This document shows, piece by piece, positions 38,974 to 48,185 of a stretch of 64,000 nucleotides of DNA. Origin of the DNA: Bacillus sp. FJAT-29814. GTDB taxonomy: Bacteria; Bacillota; Bacilli; Bacillales; Cytobacillaceae. The position numbers and the translations under genes were made by a program. The notes under the pieces were generated by a model, which was given only the letters and a program-made list of their open reading frames with translations, was not told where the DNA came from and did not search any database. Position 1 is the stretch's first letter. Each line of letters opens with the position of its first letter. The DNA is taken from the NCBI RefSeq assembly GCF_001510715.1, contig NZ_LMTJ01000005.1, positions 202,360 to 266,359 on the forward strand. The letters are read 5' to 3'.

Positions 38974-40347
38974 ATGAAAAAAAGACCCCTATTTAAAATT
39001 TCCAATAGTGAGAAGGGCATGGCTTTAATTGCTGTTTTAATTGTCATTATAGTTGCCTCGATCCTTGGACTAAGTTTGATGGGATTAGCTGCCTCGAATG
39101 TCAAGATGAGTACAGGAGAAAGGGATAATCAATCTTCTTATTACATTGCTGAATCGGGGGCCACTCTGCTTATGAGTGAGATTACCACGAAAATAAATGA
39201 TATCTATAAAAATGCAAAAACTAGTAGTGAATTTTACAGCGCTGCCGTACCAATTGTAGATAATTATAAAGTTGAACGGCAAGAAACCAACTTTGAGAAA
39301 AATTTTGGGAGTCAACCTGTTGCAAAATTGAAAGTTGAACCTATTGATCTTACAAATCGAATATATAAAATTATTTCCTCAGGAACAGTAGATAATAGAA
39401 CAAAAACAGTAGAGCAACAATTTCAACTCCGCTGGAGCGTCAATTTTCCAAAGACAGCTGTTTTTGTTGATAATAAAATTAAAGTAGATTCAAATGCATC
39501 CATAATCAATGGTTCGATCGGAACAAATTCTATAGTTGATAAAGCGATAGAATTGTTTAATGAGAGTAGCCTACAAAACGGATCTGAAATTATTGTTGGA
39601 CCAAATGCACCTAGGCAAGGGCAAGGTGTTGTTTATCCCTATTATTCTTCTCAAAAGATTAAAGTATTGGACGAAGAAATATCACTAGAATTGAAACCTT
39701 TTAAAGCAACTCCTGCTCCTACTTACCCAATGACTTTGGGGGGGACTTTTCCGATTGGTCAGGATGGCAACATGAATATTTCTTCCAATACGACTATCAG
39801 TGGTATGCCAGATGTAGTTTCTATAAATAATGTAATAATTGATAATAACACTACACTAACTATAGACGTTGGGGCAAAAGATGTAGAAATGTTTGTAAAG
39901 AATTTCGAGTTAAAGAACAATAGTGTACTTTATGTTAAGGGTTCTGGAAAACTTCACATCTATGTCGATGGTTCACTTAAAATTAATAATTCTGAAATTA
40001 AAACAGAAAATTCTCAGAAGGACAAAATAATAATTTACCTGAGGAAGTCATCGGATCCTAACAACCCTAAAACAGTAACCGCCAGTTCAAGCGGAACAGG
40101 CATTAACTGCAGTATTTTTGCAGAAGATGCACTATTTGATTTTACTGGAGGGACCTTCCGTGGCAGATTTGTAACTGGGGGAAATGTTGAAGTTGGTGGA
40201 AATAATGTGATTGAAGGGGCAATTATTGCAAAAAATATGCATTTAAAAGGGAGTTCCAGCATTACCTTCGTAGAACAAGATGCATTGCTGCCATTACCTT
40301 CTTTTAAAGTAAATCCGATTAAGATTGATCCGGTCCGTGAAAAATAA
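38974..40347 (+). CDS. PilX-like pilus-tip candidate with beta-repeat C-domain (copy 2)
   Basis: 457 residues, paralogue of the gene at 36514. Type III signal ends in SNSEKG-MALIAVL (Gly15); mature residue 5 is Ala rather than Glu. SSYYIAESGATLLMSEI again gives the PilX N-terminal pattern. The C-domain has the same kind of beta repeats (TLTIDVGAKDVEMFVKNFEL, GKLHIYVDGSLKINNS, GGNVEVGGNNVIEGAIIAK). It closes the minor pilin unit and is followed by a hairpin. The order (pilV-like, pilW-like, pilX-like) mirrors other minor pilin operons. Confidence 0.75.
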   Translation: MKKRPLFKISNSEKGMALIAVLIVIIVASILGLSLMGLAASNVKMSTGERDNQSSYYIAESGATLLMSEITTKINDIYKNAKTSSEFYSAAVPIVDNYKVERQETNFEKNFGSQPVAKLKVEPIDLTNRIYKIISSGTVDNRTKTVEQQFQLRWSVNFPKTAVFVDNKIKVDSNASIINGSIGTNSIVDKAIELFNESSLQNGSEIIVGPNAPRQGQGVVYPYYSSQKIKVLDEEISLELKPFKATPAPTYPMTLGGTFPIGQDGNMNISSNTTISGMPDVVSINNVIIDNNTTLTIDVGAKDVEMFVKNFELKNNSVLYVKGSGKLHIYVDGSLKINNSEIKTENSQKDKIIIYLRKSSDPNNPKTVTASSSGTGINCSIFAEDALFDFTGGTFRGRFVTGGNVEVGGNNVIEGAIIAKNMHLKGSSSITFVEQDALLPLPSFKVNPIKIDPVREK

Positions 40348-40361
40348 ATAATTATTAAAAA

Positions 40362-40425
40362 AACACCACTTTCATTGGAATGTATTTTACCTTGGTACTA
40401 TGTTCCTATGAAGTGGTTGTTTTTG
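40362..40425 (+). terminator. Terminator after PilX-like copy 2
   Basis: Stem ccactttcat / atgaagtgg (one bulge) extended by aaca / tgtt closes a 32-nt loop and is followed by ttttgtt. Confidence 0.65.
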
Positions 40426-40598
40426 TTATTTCTAAACTAAATATTTTCCAGCTTCTTTTAATGTGATAGAAAATATTATACAATATTTAGTAGACGAATT
40501 TTGTCTTATTTTTGCAGAAAAGGTTAAAAAATATGATAATTTGTTAAAATATGTAGTTTGATAGTATAAAAGTTATAGATAAAAAGGGGAGTGGATAA

Positions 40599-41519
40599 AT
40601 GCAAACGATGATATTGGCTGCAGGGTCCTTGCTGATAACTTTTTTAATTATACTCGCTTTGCCGCTTGGGTTTACAATGAAAGGGAAGATACTAATCTCT
40701 TTGGCAAGTTTTATTCTTGCACTATGTGGCATAGCGGCAGTCACTGTAGTTCCATTTGTGCAAGTAGGATTATTGCTATTTGTACTTGTGTTTATTTCAG
40801 CTTATTTTATTGATAAAAAATTTAATGGAATGGTCTACCAAAAAGCAGTTAGTTTCGAAGAAGAAGATGAGGAAGAACCTGAGTTTGCATCGTCTATTAA
40901 GAATGAATTGCCAGCTTACGAGGAACCGGATCTATTAATACCTGTTGGTAATTCGATATTGGCAAAAGAGGCAGGTGAATTACCTGACCTTAAAATAACT
41001 GCCGCTAGCGTTACCGATGTCTTGGAAGAAGAAATTGGGGTATTGGATGATCAGGAAGATGTATTGGTTGCCAACAGCATTTCAAAGGAAGAATTAGTTC
41101 CTGACTCTGTCTCTTTATCGGAAATTGAAAGTCTTTTGGCTAAGGAAATAATTGAATCAACCGGGCCTACTACGGATTCTTTAGCAGAGGTAGCTGTATC
41201 TGTTGAGGAAGAAGATATCTCCTTTTTACTCGAACGAGAAACAGAACAGATTGATGATAATGATCCTGAAATCTTGACAGAAGAGAAAGGATATTTGTCA
41301 GATATTGAAAGCTTACTAGAATTGGAATCGGTGGAATCAGCTAAATACGTTGATGATGCTGAAGGAGATCAAGACGATGTTCTCCTAGACATTAAAGAAG
41401 ATAACAATCCTATTGACGAGTCACTATTCGACTTCTTAAATCGTTCTAAAGAAGATACTGCAGACCTAGAGGATACGTTAGAGATAATCGATGATAGAAA
41501 GAAAATAGCCAACATGTAG
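40599..41519 (+). CDS. Acidic membrane protein of the pilus locus, unknown function
   Basis: 306 residues. Three hydrophobic segments fill residues 4-75; the remaining 230 are very acidic, with runs of Glu and Asp and few aromatic residues. Two related segments, LSEIESLLAKE and LSDIESLLELE, occur about 60 residues apart, so the tail may hold short repeated binding helices. I do not recognise a family. Start at ATG after aaaaagggg. The next gene begins 27 nt after it, so it is cotranscribed with the pilus assembly genes. A cytoplasmic scaffold role is a guess. Confidence 0.7.
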   Translation: MQTMILAAGSLLITFLIILALPLGFTMKGKILISLASFILALCGIAAVTVVPFVQVGLLLFVLVFISAYFIDKKFNGMVYQKAVSFEEEDEEEPEFASSIKNELPAYEEPDLLIPVGNSILAKEAGELPDLKITAASVTDVLEEEIGVLDDQEDVLVANSISKEELVPDSVSLSEIESLLAKEIIESTGPTTDSLAEVAVSVEEEDISFLLERETEQIDDNDPEILTEEKGYLSDIESLLELESVESAKYVDDAEGDQDDVLLDIKEDNNPIDESLFDFLNRSKEDTADLEDTLEIIDDRKKIANM

Positions 41520-41546
41520 AGGGGTAAATTGAGGGAGGCAAGGAAT

Positions 41547-42848
41547 TTGGGCAAGCATCAGCAATTGATAAAATTGTTTGTTGTACTGTTTTTCAGTACG
41601 GCATTTATATTTAGCTCCTCCCATTTTGGTGCTAAAGCGATAAATGGATTAGCCAAGGTAGACGGCAAGTTTGCCGTTGGAACCACGATTGGCACGATAG
41701 ATATTTCTGACAAGACAAAAGAGGAAGCCGTAAACCTGCTCGAGGAAAAATACGTGGAGTGGATAAAAGGAATTTCATTTGATATGCAGTACGGAGACAA
41801 GTCTGCTCCATTTGACGTTAATTTGTTTGATTTAGATTCTAACGCTACTATTGCAGCCATCAATGATGGACAAAAAAATACGGCCAGCATTACCGTTGAC
41901 AAAACAATAGTCGAAGAACACCTAAAAGGCCTTTTTCCACTTTTGAAAGCGGAAGAGATAGATTGGGAGAAACTCACACAAGCATTAAATCAAACGGCTT
42001 CACTTTTCGAGTCTGGTACACATAGCTACAATATTTACCCTGATTATCTAATGGCTGACCAAATCCAAAACGATGCTGTCATTAGTGAAACAGTTGTGCA
42101 AATGGACAATTCTCCTAGTGAGCTGCTGTCGATTGTTAATCAATCTCCAAAGATTGAAATTGCTGCTGATTCCAATTTTTCATTACTTTCCTTCGCTGCG
42201 AGTAATAATCTGACCGACCTGCAGACTCTTAATTTACTAGCTACTGGAATTTATCAGGCTGTGTTAGCTTCAAACTTTGGAATAGTTGAGCGGAATCTTA
42301 GCTCTTCACTGCCTAGTTATGCAAAACTAGGATATGAAGCAATGGTAAAACAGGACAAAAAGGCAGACCTAATTGTCAAAAATCCAAACAAGGGAAGCTA
42401 TTCCCTTGAAATGCAAGTGGACAACAATCAGTTAAAGGTCACACTTAAAGGCCAAAAACTACTTTATAATTATAAACTGACCGCAAAGGATGAACAAAAG
42501 CTTACACCGAAAACGATCATACAGTACAGTACAACTGTTAAACCAGGGGAAACTAAGATTCAAGCCAATGGTGCAGATGGACAGATTATCAAAATTTACC
42601 GTGATATTTACCTAGATACCCAATTGATTAAAAGTGAGTTTGTTTCGGAGGACTACTATCCGGCCGTTTATAAAGTGGAAATCCATGGACTTACTGCGGG
42701 AACTAAGGCACCTACAACCAGTACTGCTGATAGCCAAACAAACACCGGAACAAGTAATTCAACAAATTCGGAGACAAATACAACAGAAACAGGTCCAAAA
42801 ACAACTGATAGCGATATATGGGGTAAGCCAAATGAACAACCTAAGTAA
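41547..42848 (+). CDS. VanW-family protein with G5-like C-domain
   Basis: 433 residues. N-terminal signal/anchor (LIKLFVVLFFSTAFIFSS), then a YoaR-type domain (VGTTIGTIDISDKTKEEAVNLLEEK), a VanW-like core (LNLLATGIYQAVLASNFGIVERNLSSS) and a G5-like domain (TTVKPGETKIQANGADGQIIKIYRDIY). The last 50 residues are a Thr/Ser/Asn-rich tail. The VanW Cys of GGxCQVS is absent. TTG 41547 is preferred over TTG 41529 because gggagg at 41533-41538 is 8 nt upstream. It lies between the acidic membrane gene and pilB, 14 nt before the latter. VanW function is unknown; cell-wall binding is inferred from the G5 and YoaR-like parts. Confidence 0.75.
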   Translation: MGKHQQLIKLFVVLFFSTAFIFSSSHFGAKAINGLAKVDGKFAVGTTIGTIDISDKTKEEAVNLLEEKYVEWIKGISFDMQYGDKSAPFDVNLFDLDSNATIAAINDGQKNTASITVDKTIVEEHLKGLFPLLKAEEIDWEKLTQALNQTASLFESGTHSYNIYPDYLMADQIQNDAVISETVVQMDNSPSELLSIVNQSPKIEIAADSNFSLLSFAASNNLTDLQTLNLLATGIYQAVLASNFGIVERNLSSSLPSYAKLGYEAMVKQDKKADLIVKNPNKGSYSLEMQVDNNQLKVTLKGQKLLYNYKLTAKDEQKLTPKTIIQYSTTVKPGETKIQANGADGQIIKIYRDIYLDTQLIKSEFVSEDYYPAVYKVEIHGLTAGTKAPTTSTADSQTNTGTSNSTNSETNTTETGPKTTDSDIWGKPNEQPK

Positions 42849-42862
42849 AGCAGGGGTGAAAA

Positions 42863-44524
42863 ATGAGGCAAACAAGAAAACGACTTGGTGATCTGTTAAT
42901 TGAAGAAGGCTTGATTACAGCCGAACAGCTTCAAACAGTTTTGAATGGAAAGGATCCAAACCAGAAGATTGGTGAAGCATTGATTCAGCGAGGTTTTTTA
43001 ACAGAGCAGCAATTAATAGAAGTGTTGGAACAACAGCTCGGAATTCCTCATGTTAACCTGTTTCAATATCCATTTGAGGCTAACCTTTTTAATTTAATTT
43101 CAAAAGAGACAGCTAGAAGGAATTTAATCATTCCGTTAAAACGAGAAGGTAATAAACTCTTTATTGCAATGGCAAATCCAATGGATTTCATTGTGATTGA
43201 CGATTTACGGTTATCGACAGGGTTCCAAATTGAACCGACTATTGCTACAAAAGACGAAATTCTTCGGACCATCAACAAATATTATGAGGTCGACGATGGC
43301 TTGGATGAGCTTCTCGATGAACTGCCGCAAAATGAACGCGGCCAAACTGATAATATTACCGACTTGGATTCGCCGATTGTCCGCCTCGTCAATCAGTTGT
43401 TATCCAACGCAGTGATTCAAAGAGCAAGTGATATCCATATTGACCCACAGGAAACGAAAGTCATTGTTCGTTACCGGATTGACGGTGTTTTGAAAGTGGA
43501 ACGGGTCCTGCCAAAAAATATGCAAAGCGTATTAACGGCAAGAATTAAAATAATGTCTAACTTGGATATTACAGAGCATAGAATTCCCCAGGATGGCAGA
43601 ATTAAACTAAATCTTGACTTCCATCCGGTTGACCTGCGTGTCTCCACTCTGCCAACCGTTTATGGCGAGAAGGTTGTCATGCGTCTTCTTGATATGGGCT
43701 CAACTCTAAATGACATAAATAAATTAGGATTTAATTCACTTAACCTGAAACGTTTTAAAGAAATGGTTGAAAAGCCAACGGGAATTGTGTTAATTACAGG
43801 GCCAACAGGTTCGGGGAAATCTTCGACCCTATACGCTGCACTAAATAAATTAAACAGTGATGAAGTCAACATTATCACAGTCGAGGACCCTGTTGAGTAC
43901 CAGTTGGAAGGCATCAATCAAGTACAGGTGAATCAGAATGTTGGCATGACGTTCGCGGCAGGATTAAGGTCGATTCTCCGTCAGGACCCGAATATCATCA
44001 TGGTCGGGGAAATTCGGGACAAAGAAACGGCCGAGGTTTCGATTCGCGCTTCGTTAACAGGTCACTTAGTCCTTAGTACACTGCACACCAATGATTCCCT
44101 TGGGACAGTAACACGTCTATTGGACATGGGCGTAGAACCTTTTCTACTCGCAGCCACACTAAGTGGAATCGTCGCCCAGCGCCTGGTCCGCCGGGTATGC
44201 CGTGATTGTGTGGAAGAACATGAAGCTTCGAAGCGTGAACAGGAAATCTTCGCAAAACGAGGCATGAAAATTGATAAAGTGCATCGTGGCAAAGGCTGTC
44301 CATCCTGCAACATGACTGGATACAAAGGCCGAGTTGCACTGCATGAGGTCCTTGTGGTGAGTGATGATATGCGCAGGGTGATCATGAATGGTGATTCCTT
44401 CCAAAGTTTAAGGGAAATCGCTATAAAAAATAAAACCATTTTCTTAATTGATGATGGACTATTGAAAGTAAAACAAGGCCTAACCACCACCGAAGAAGTT
44501 TTACGAGTAGCTATTCCAGACTAG
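42863..44524 (+). CDS. pilB: Type IV pilus assembly ATPase PilB
   Basis: Hexameric extension motor, 553 residues. N-terminal MshEN-type domain (RLGDLLIEEGLITAEQLQ), then the secretion ATPase core: Walker A GPTGSGKSS near residue 314, Asp box VEDPVEYQ, Walker B MVGEIRDKETAE, His box and a tetracysteine zinc element (CRDC and CPSC) near 440-480. The tetracysteine element and the N-domain separate it from PilT. Start after aggggtgaaaa. Followed 12 nt later by pilT. Confidence 0.95.
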   Translation: MRQTRKRLGDLLIEEGLITAEQLQTVLNGKDPNQKIGEALIQRGFLTEQQLIEVLEQQLGIPHVNLFQYPFEANLFNLISKETARRNLIIPLKREGNKLFIAMANPMDFIVIDDLRLSTGFQIEPTIATKDEILRTINKYYEVDDGLDELLDELPQNERGQTDNITDLDSPIVRLVNQLLSNAVIQRASDIHIDPQETKVIVRYRIDGVLKVERVLPKNMQSVLTARIKIMSNLDITEHRIPQDGRIKLNLDFHPVDLRVSTLPTVYGEKVVMRLLDMGSTLNDINKLGFNSLNLKRFKEMVEKPTGIVLITGPTGSGKSSTLYAALNKLNSDEVNIITVEDPVEYQLEGINQVQVNQNVGMTFAAGLRSILRQDPNIIMVGEIRDKETAEVSIRASLTGHLVLSTLHTNDSLGTVTRLLDMGVEPFLLAATLSGIVAQRLVRRVCRDCVEEHEASKREQEIFAKRGMKIDKVHRGKGCPSCNMTGYKGRVALHEVLVVSDDMRRVIMNGDSFQSLREIAIKNKTIFLIDDGLLKVKQGLTTTEEVLRVAIPD

Positions 44525-44536
44525 GGAGAACAAATT

Positions 44537-45586
44537 ATGAAGGAAAGAATAGATGCAATTTTACGAGCAGCTGTTGAATATAAAGCGTCAGATATTCATA
44601 TATCTGTCGGTGTTCCTCCGGTAATGAGGATTAATGGTGATTTGAAACGCTATGGTACCGAAAAATTATTGCCGGATGATACGGAGGCGATGGCTAAAGC
44701 CATCGTTCCTGAAGACATGTGGGAATTGTTTAAGGAAAAGGGAGAGCTCGACTTCTCCTACGGTGTTCCAGGCAGTTCCCGTTTCCGTGTTAATGCCTAC
44801 CATCAGAGGAAGAGTGTCTCGATAGCCCTTAGAACAGTGGCGTCCAAGGCGCCAACGCTGGAAGAACTACAATTGCCGGAAATCATCTCCAAGCTGGTTC
44901 AAAAACCACAGGGCCTCATATTGGTGACAGGACCTACGGGGAGTGGTAAATCAACAACTTTGGCGTCAATGATTGATTACATGAATCGCCATATGCGCAA
45001 GCATATTATTACGCTTGAAGACCCAATCGAATTTCTTCATAAGCATGGAAATTCAATCATTGATCAAAGGGAAGTTGGTTTCGACACGAAGAATTATGCA
45101 AGCGGCTTAAAAGGAGCTTTACGACAAGACCCCGATGTTATCCTGGTCGGCGAGATGCGTGACCTAGAGACGATTGGTATCGCGATTACCGCAGCCGAAA
45201 CCGGCCACTTGGTTCTAGGGACACTCCATACGTCAAGTGCACCGACAACCATCAACCGGATCATTGACGTATTCCCGCCCGCACAGCAGCCGCAAATTCG
45301 CGTACAGCTTGCGTCCGTTTTGGTTGGGGTTATTTCGCAGCGGTTATTTCCGACCGCTGATAAAAAGGGCCGGAAAGCCGCTACGGAAATATTGGTTAAT
45401 AATGCGGCGATAGCGAACTTAATAAGAAGTGAAAAGATTCACCAAATTTCAAGCACAATGCAAACGTCCCGTGCCCAGGGCATGCATACACTTGAAATGA
45501 GCATCCGTGACCTAATTGAACGTGGATTAATCGAACAGGAAGCAGCAGCCCAATATTTACATGAAAAGATGCAGATGAATGGCTAA
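44537..45586 (+). CDS. pilT: Type IV pilus retraction ATPase PilT
   Basis: 349 residues, the usual PilT length. Walker A GPTGSGKST near residue 137, Walker B VILVGEMRDLET and the retraction-motif-like AIANLIRSEK near 292 (AIRNLIRE in the family). No N-terminal MshEN domain or zinc cysteines. Presence of a retraction motor implies dynamic pili (twitching or DNA uptake) rather than secretion only. Overlaps pilC by 8 nt. Confidence 0.95.
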   Translation: MKERIDAILRAAVEYKASDIHISVGVPPVMRINGDLKRYGTEKLLPDDTEAMAKAIVPEDMWELFKEKGELDFSYGVPGSSRFRVNAYHQRKSVSIALRTVASKAPTLEELQLPEIISKLVQKPQGLILVTGPTGSGKSTTLASMIDYMNRHMRKHIITLEDPIEFLHKHGNSIIDQREVGFDTKNYASGLKGALRQDPDVILVGEMRDLETIGIAITAAETGHLVLGTLHTSSAPTTINRIIDVFPPAQQPQIRVQLASVLVGVISQRLFPTADKKGRKAATEILVNNAAIANLIRSEKIHQISSTMQTSRAQGMHTLEMSIRDLIERGLIEQEAAAQYLHEKMQMNG

Positions 45587-46790
45587 ATTCAAATATTCTG
45601 GACGAGACCGGAAGGGGAAACGGCAGGGCACCGTAATAGCTGCTTCCAGGCGTGAAGCAATGGAGAAGCTGAAAGAGCAAAGTATCCGGGTTATTGAAAT
45701 GACAGAAATTCCTGAAACCATGTTTACTAAAGAAATTTCAATTGGGAATCCAGTGAAGTTGGAGCATTTTGTCATTTATTTAAGGCAATTTTCGACTCTT
45801 ATGAAGGCTGGGGTAACCGTTGTGGATGCCACTGGGATACTTGCCCAGCAAACAGAGAGTAAAGCGTTAAAAAAAGCGTTATTTGCTGTAGAACAAGACT
45901 TGCGAGAAGGTAATCCGCTTTCTGAAGCTGTAGCTAAGTATAAAAAAATATTTTCAACTATGTTTATTAATATGGTGAAGTCCGGGGAAGTTAGTGGTAA
46001 CTTAGATGAAACGTTAGATCGTTTGGGTGACCATTTTGAAAAGCAACATTATACAAAACAAAAGATAAAATCTGCATTATCCTATCCAATAGTTATTGGG
46101 ATTGTTGCAATCGCTGTTACTATCTTTTTACTTGTATCTATTGTTCCGACTTTTGTTACTATGTTTGATGATATGGGTGGAGAACTTCCGACTATCACAA
46201 AAGTTGTTTTAGGTGCCAGTAATTTTATGCAATCATATTGGTGGCTAATATTATTATTTATTTTAGTATTAACCGGGGGAATTATCTATTTAAACAAAAA
46301 TAAGAAAACAAAGTACTACATGGATTATTTTTTATTGAAAATGCCTGTCTTTGGTAATTTACTTCAAAAGGCAGCGCTAGCTAGAATGATGCGGACACTA
46401 AGTTCCCTTTTTTCAAGTTCTGTTCCAATACTTCAAGCAATGGCCATAGTGGAAAAAGTAGTAGAGAATGAAGTACTTTCCAAAGTCATTCGTGAATCTC
46501 GGAGCACACTTGAAAAAGGGCGGTCAATGACTGAACCGATGGAAAAACATTGGGCGTTCCCGCCTCTTGTAACCCAGATGATTGTAATTGGGGAGGAAAC
46601 GGGGGCACTTGATGCCATGCTATCAAAAATTGCAGAATTCTATGAAAAAGAAGTGGAGAATGGAACTGACCAACTAAAATCGATGATTGAACCATTAATG
46701 ATTGTTGTATTAGCTGGGTTAGTCGGTACAATTGTTACATCAATAATGGTACCAATGTTTGGCATGTTCGAGCAATTTCAGCAAATGTAA
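45579..46790 (+). CDS. pilC: Type IV pilus inner-membrane platform protein PilC
   Basis: 403 residues with the two T2SSF domains: VIYLRQFSTLMKAGVTVVDA to VSGNLDETLDRLGDHFE near 60-165 and a second (MMRTLSSLFSSSVPILQA to EETGALDAML) in the C-terminal half. Three hydrophobic helices lie near 170-195, 215-240 and 375-395. It couples the ATPases to pilin insertion. Base composition is slightly more AT-rich than pilT. The following 140 nt carry the pilA promoter region. Confidence 0.95.
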   Translation: MAKFKYSGRDRKGKRQGTVIAASRREAMEKLKEQSIRVIEMTEIPETMFTKEISIGNPVKLEHFVIYLRQFSTLMKAGVTVVDATGILAQQTESKALKKALFAVEQDLREGNPLSEAVAKYKKIFSTMFINMVKSGEVSGNLDETLDRLGDHFEKQHYTKQKIKSALSYPIVIGIVAIAVTIFLLVSIVPTFVTMFDDMGGELPTITKVVLGASNFMQSYWWLILLFILVLTGGIIYLNKNKKTKYYMDYFLLKMPVFGNLLQKAALARMMRTLSSLFSSSVPILQAMAIVEKVVENEVLSKVIRESRSTLEKGRSMTEPMEKHWAFPPLVTQMIVIGEETGALDAMLSKIAEFYEKEVENGTDQLKSMIEPLMIVVLAGLVGTIVTSIMVPMFGMFEQFQQM

Positions 46791-46861
46791 CAATAATATA
46801 ACAAAATTACAAAAAAATTGCGAAAAAGTGACAAAATGCCATAAAATACTCTTTTCTTTGG

Positions 46862-46886
46862 CTTGTAAAATACTGTATAATACAAG
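46862..46886. promoter_or_regulatory. 25-bp palindrome over the pilA -10 element
   Basis: CTTGTAAAATAC and GTATAATACAAG flank a central T; 10 of 12 base pairs are symmetric, failing only at the two A-A positions. TATAAT (46876-46881) is inside the right arm. No good -35 is visible, so the promoter may need an activator or be repressed through this site. A small hairpin TAGGTT/AACCTA (46899-46915) follows just before the RBS. Confidence 0.55.
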
Positions 46887-46930
46887 AGAAATAACTACTA
46901 GGTTAATAGAACCTAAAAGGAGAGAAAACT

Positions 46931-47404
46931 ATGTTGAAAAAATTAAGCAACAGGCTTAAAAAAGATCAAAAAGGTATGACACTTATTGAGCTACTCGCAG
47001 TTATTGTTATCTTGGGAATCATCGCTGCAATTGCAATTCCGTCAATTATGGGTATCATTAATAATACTAAGAAAGATGCACACGTTGCTAATGCTCAACA
47101 AATGGTTGCATCTGCTCGAAATGGTATTGCGAATGGCGAATTTACAGCACCAACTTCTACAGCTACAGCCGATGATATACAGATTGGTTTAGGGGAATTG
47201 GTTACTAAGCAATTAATGGAATTACCTAAGAATCCAACTGATGATGGTGGTTATTTAACTGATAAAACAGATAGTTTTGTTAATGTCCACTTAAACGCCG
47301 ATAGCTCACTTACCTATAAAGTAACCTTAAAAGGTAAAAATAATGGACTTCATATAGATGCTATTGAAGCTAAAAACTTAGCGAGAGGCGTCGTGACTCC
47401 ATAA
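46931..47404 (+). CDS. pilA: Type IV major pilin PilA
   Basis: 157 residues. Leader of 15 residues ends KDQKG, cleavage expected before Met16 in G-MTLIELLAVIVILGII, with mature Glu5 present and a long hydrophobic helix to about residue 40. The C-domain is small and Gly/Asn/Thr-rich, with no cysteine pair. ATG follows aaaggagag. Its separate promoter region and abundant-gene RBS fit the major subunit. pilD starts 3 nt after its stop. Confidence 0.93.
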   Translation: MLKKLSNRLKKDQKGMTLIELLAVIVILGIIAAIAIPSIMGIINNTKKDAHVANAQQMVASARNGIANGEFTAPTSTATADDIQIGLGELVTKQLMELPKNPTDDGGYLTDKTDSFVNVHLNADSSLTYKVTLKGKNNGLHIDAIEAKNLARGVVTP

Positions 47405-47407
47405 ATA

Positions 47408-48169
47408 ATGATTACAATTTATTTTTTTCTTTTAATATATGGTTTAGTCTTAGGCTCGTTCTTTAATGTTGTTGGCCTAAGGATTCCATTAAAGAAATCA
47501 ATTGTTGCTCCAAGGTCGGCTTGTCCAACCTGCAGACATCAATTAAAAGCTTACGAACTTATACCAGTAATATCATATTTGCTTCAAAAGGGGAAATGCC
47601 GCGGCTGTCAGTCGCGGATTTCTCCTATCTATCCGATAATGGAATTACTTACGGGCATTCTGTTTGCAGCAGCACCACTTGTAGTAGGATGGTCAGGAGA
47701 GTTAGTAGTTGCGTTAACACTCATTTCGTTGTTTATGATTATCATAGTTTCCGATATTCATTATATGATCATCCCTGATAAAATTTTAATTTGGTTTGCA
47801 GGGATTTTTTTATTGGAACGAATTTTTATTCCGTTATCCCCATGGTGGGACAGCCTCTTAGGGGCTGTGACCGGCTTTACCCTTCTGCTGGTTATTGCGC
47901 TTGTAAGCAAAGGTGGAATGGGCTTTGGCGATGTAAAGCTTTATGCGGTCCTTGGTTTTGTACTTGGCTTTAAACTTGTTCTTTTATCATTCTTTTTATC
48001 CACTTTATATGGTGCCGTTTTAGGCGGTTTGGCAATGTTATTCAGGATTGTCAAGAGAAGGCAGCCTATCCCGTTTGGTCCATTCATTGCAGCAGGGACG
48101 CTGTCAGCTTATTTTTGGGGTTCGGAAATTATCGATTTTTATATAAATTTTTTAAATAATGGATTTTAA
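47408..48169 (+). CDS. pilD: Prepilin peptidase PilD/ComC
   Basis: Membrane aspartic protease that cleaves the type III leaders and N-methylates pilins. 253 residues; N-terminal LVLGSFFNVVGLRIP, two cysteine pairs (CPTC and CRGC), catalytic aspartates in VSDIHYMIIPDK and GFGDVKLY, about seven membrane segments. Gene context (folC upstream, spoIIB downstream) matches B. subtilis comC, so it may serve both the pilus and ComG pilins. No good RBS precedes the ATG, suggesting coupling to pilA translation. Confidence 0.95.
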   Translation: MITIYFFLLIYGLVLGSFFNVVGLRIPLKKSIVAPRSACPTCRHQLKAYELIPVISYLLQKGKCRGCQSRISPIYPIMELLTGILFAAAPLVVGWSGELVVALTLISLFMIIIVSDIHYMIIPDKILIWFAGIFLLERIFIPLSPWWDSLLGAVTGFTLLLVIALVSKGGMGFGDVKLYAVLGFVLGFKLVLLSFFLSTLYGAVLGGLAMLFRIVKRRQPIPFGPFIAAGTLSAYFWGSEIIDFYINFLNNGF

Positions 48170-48185
48170 CTAAGGGGTTTTTTAC

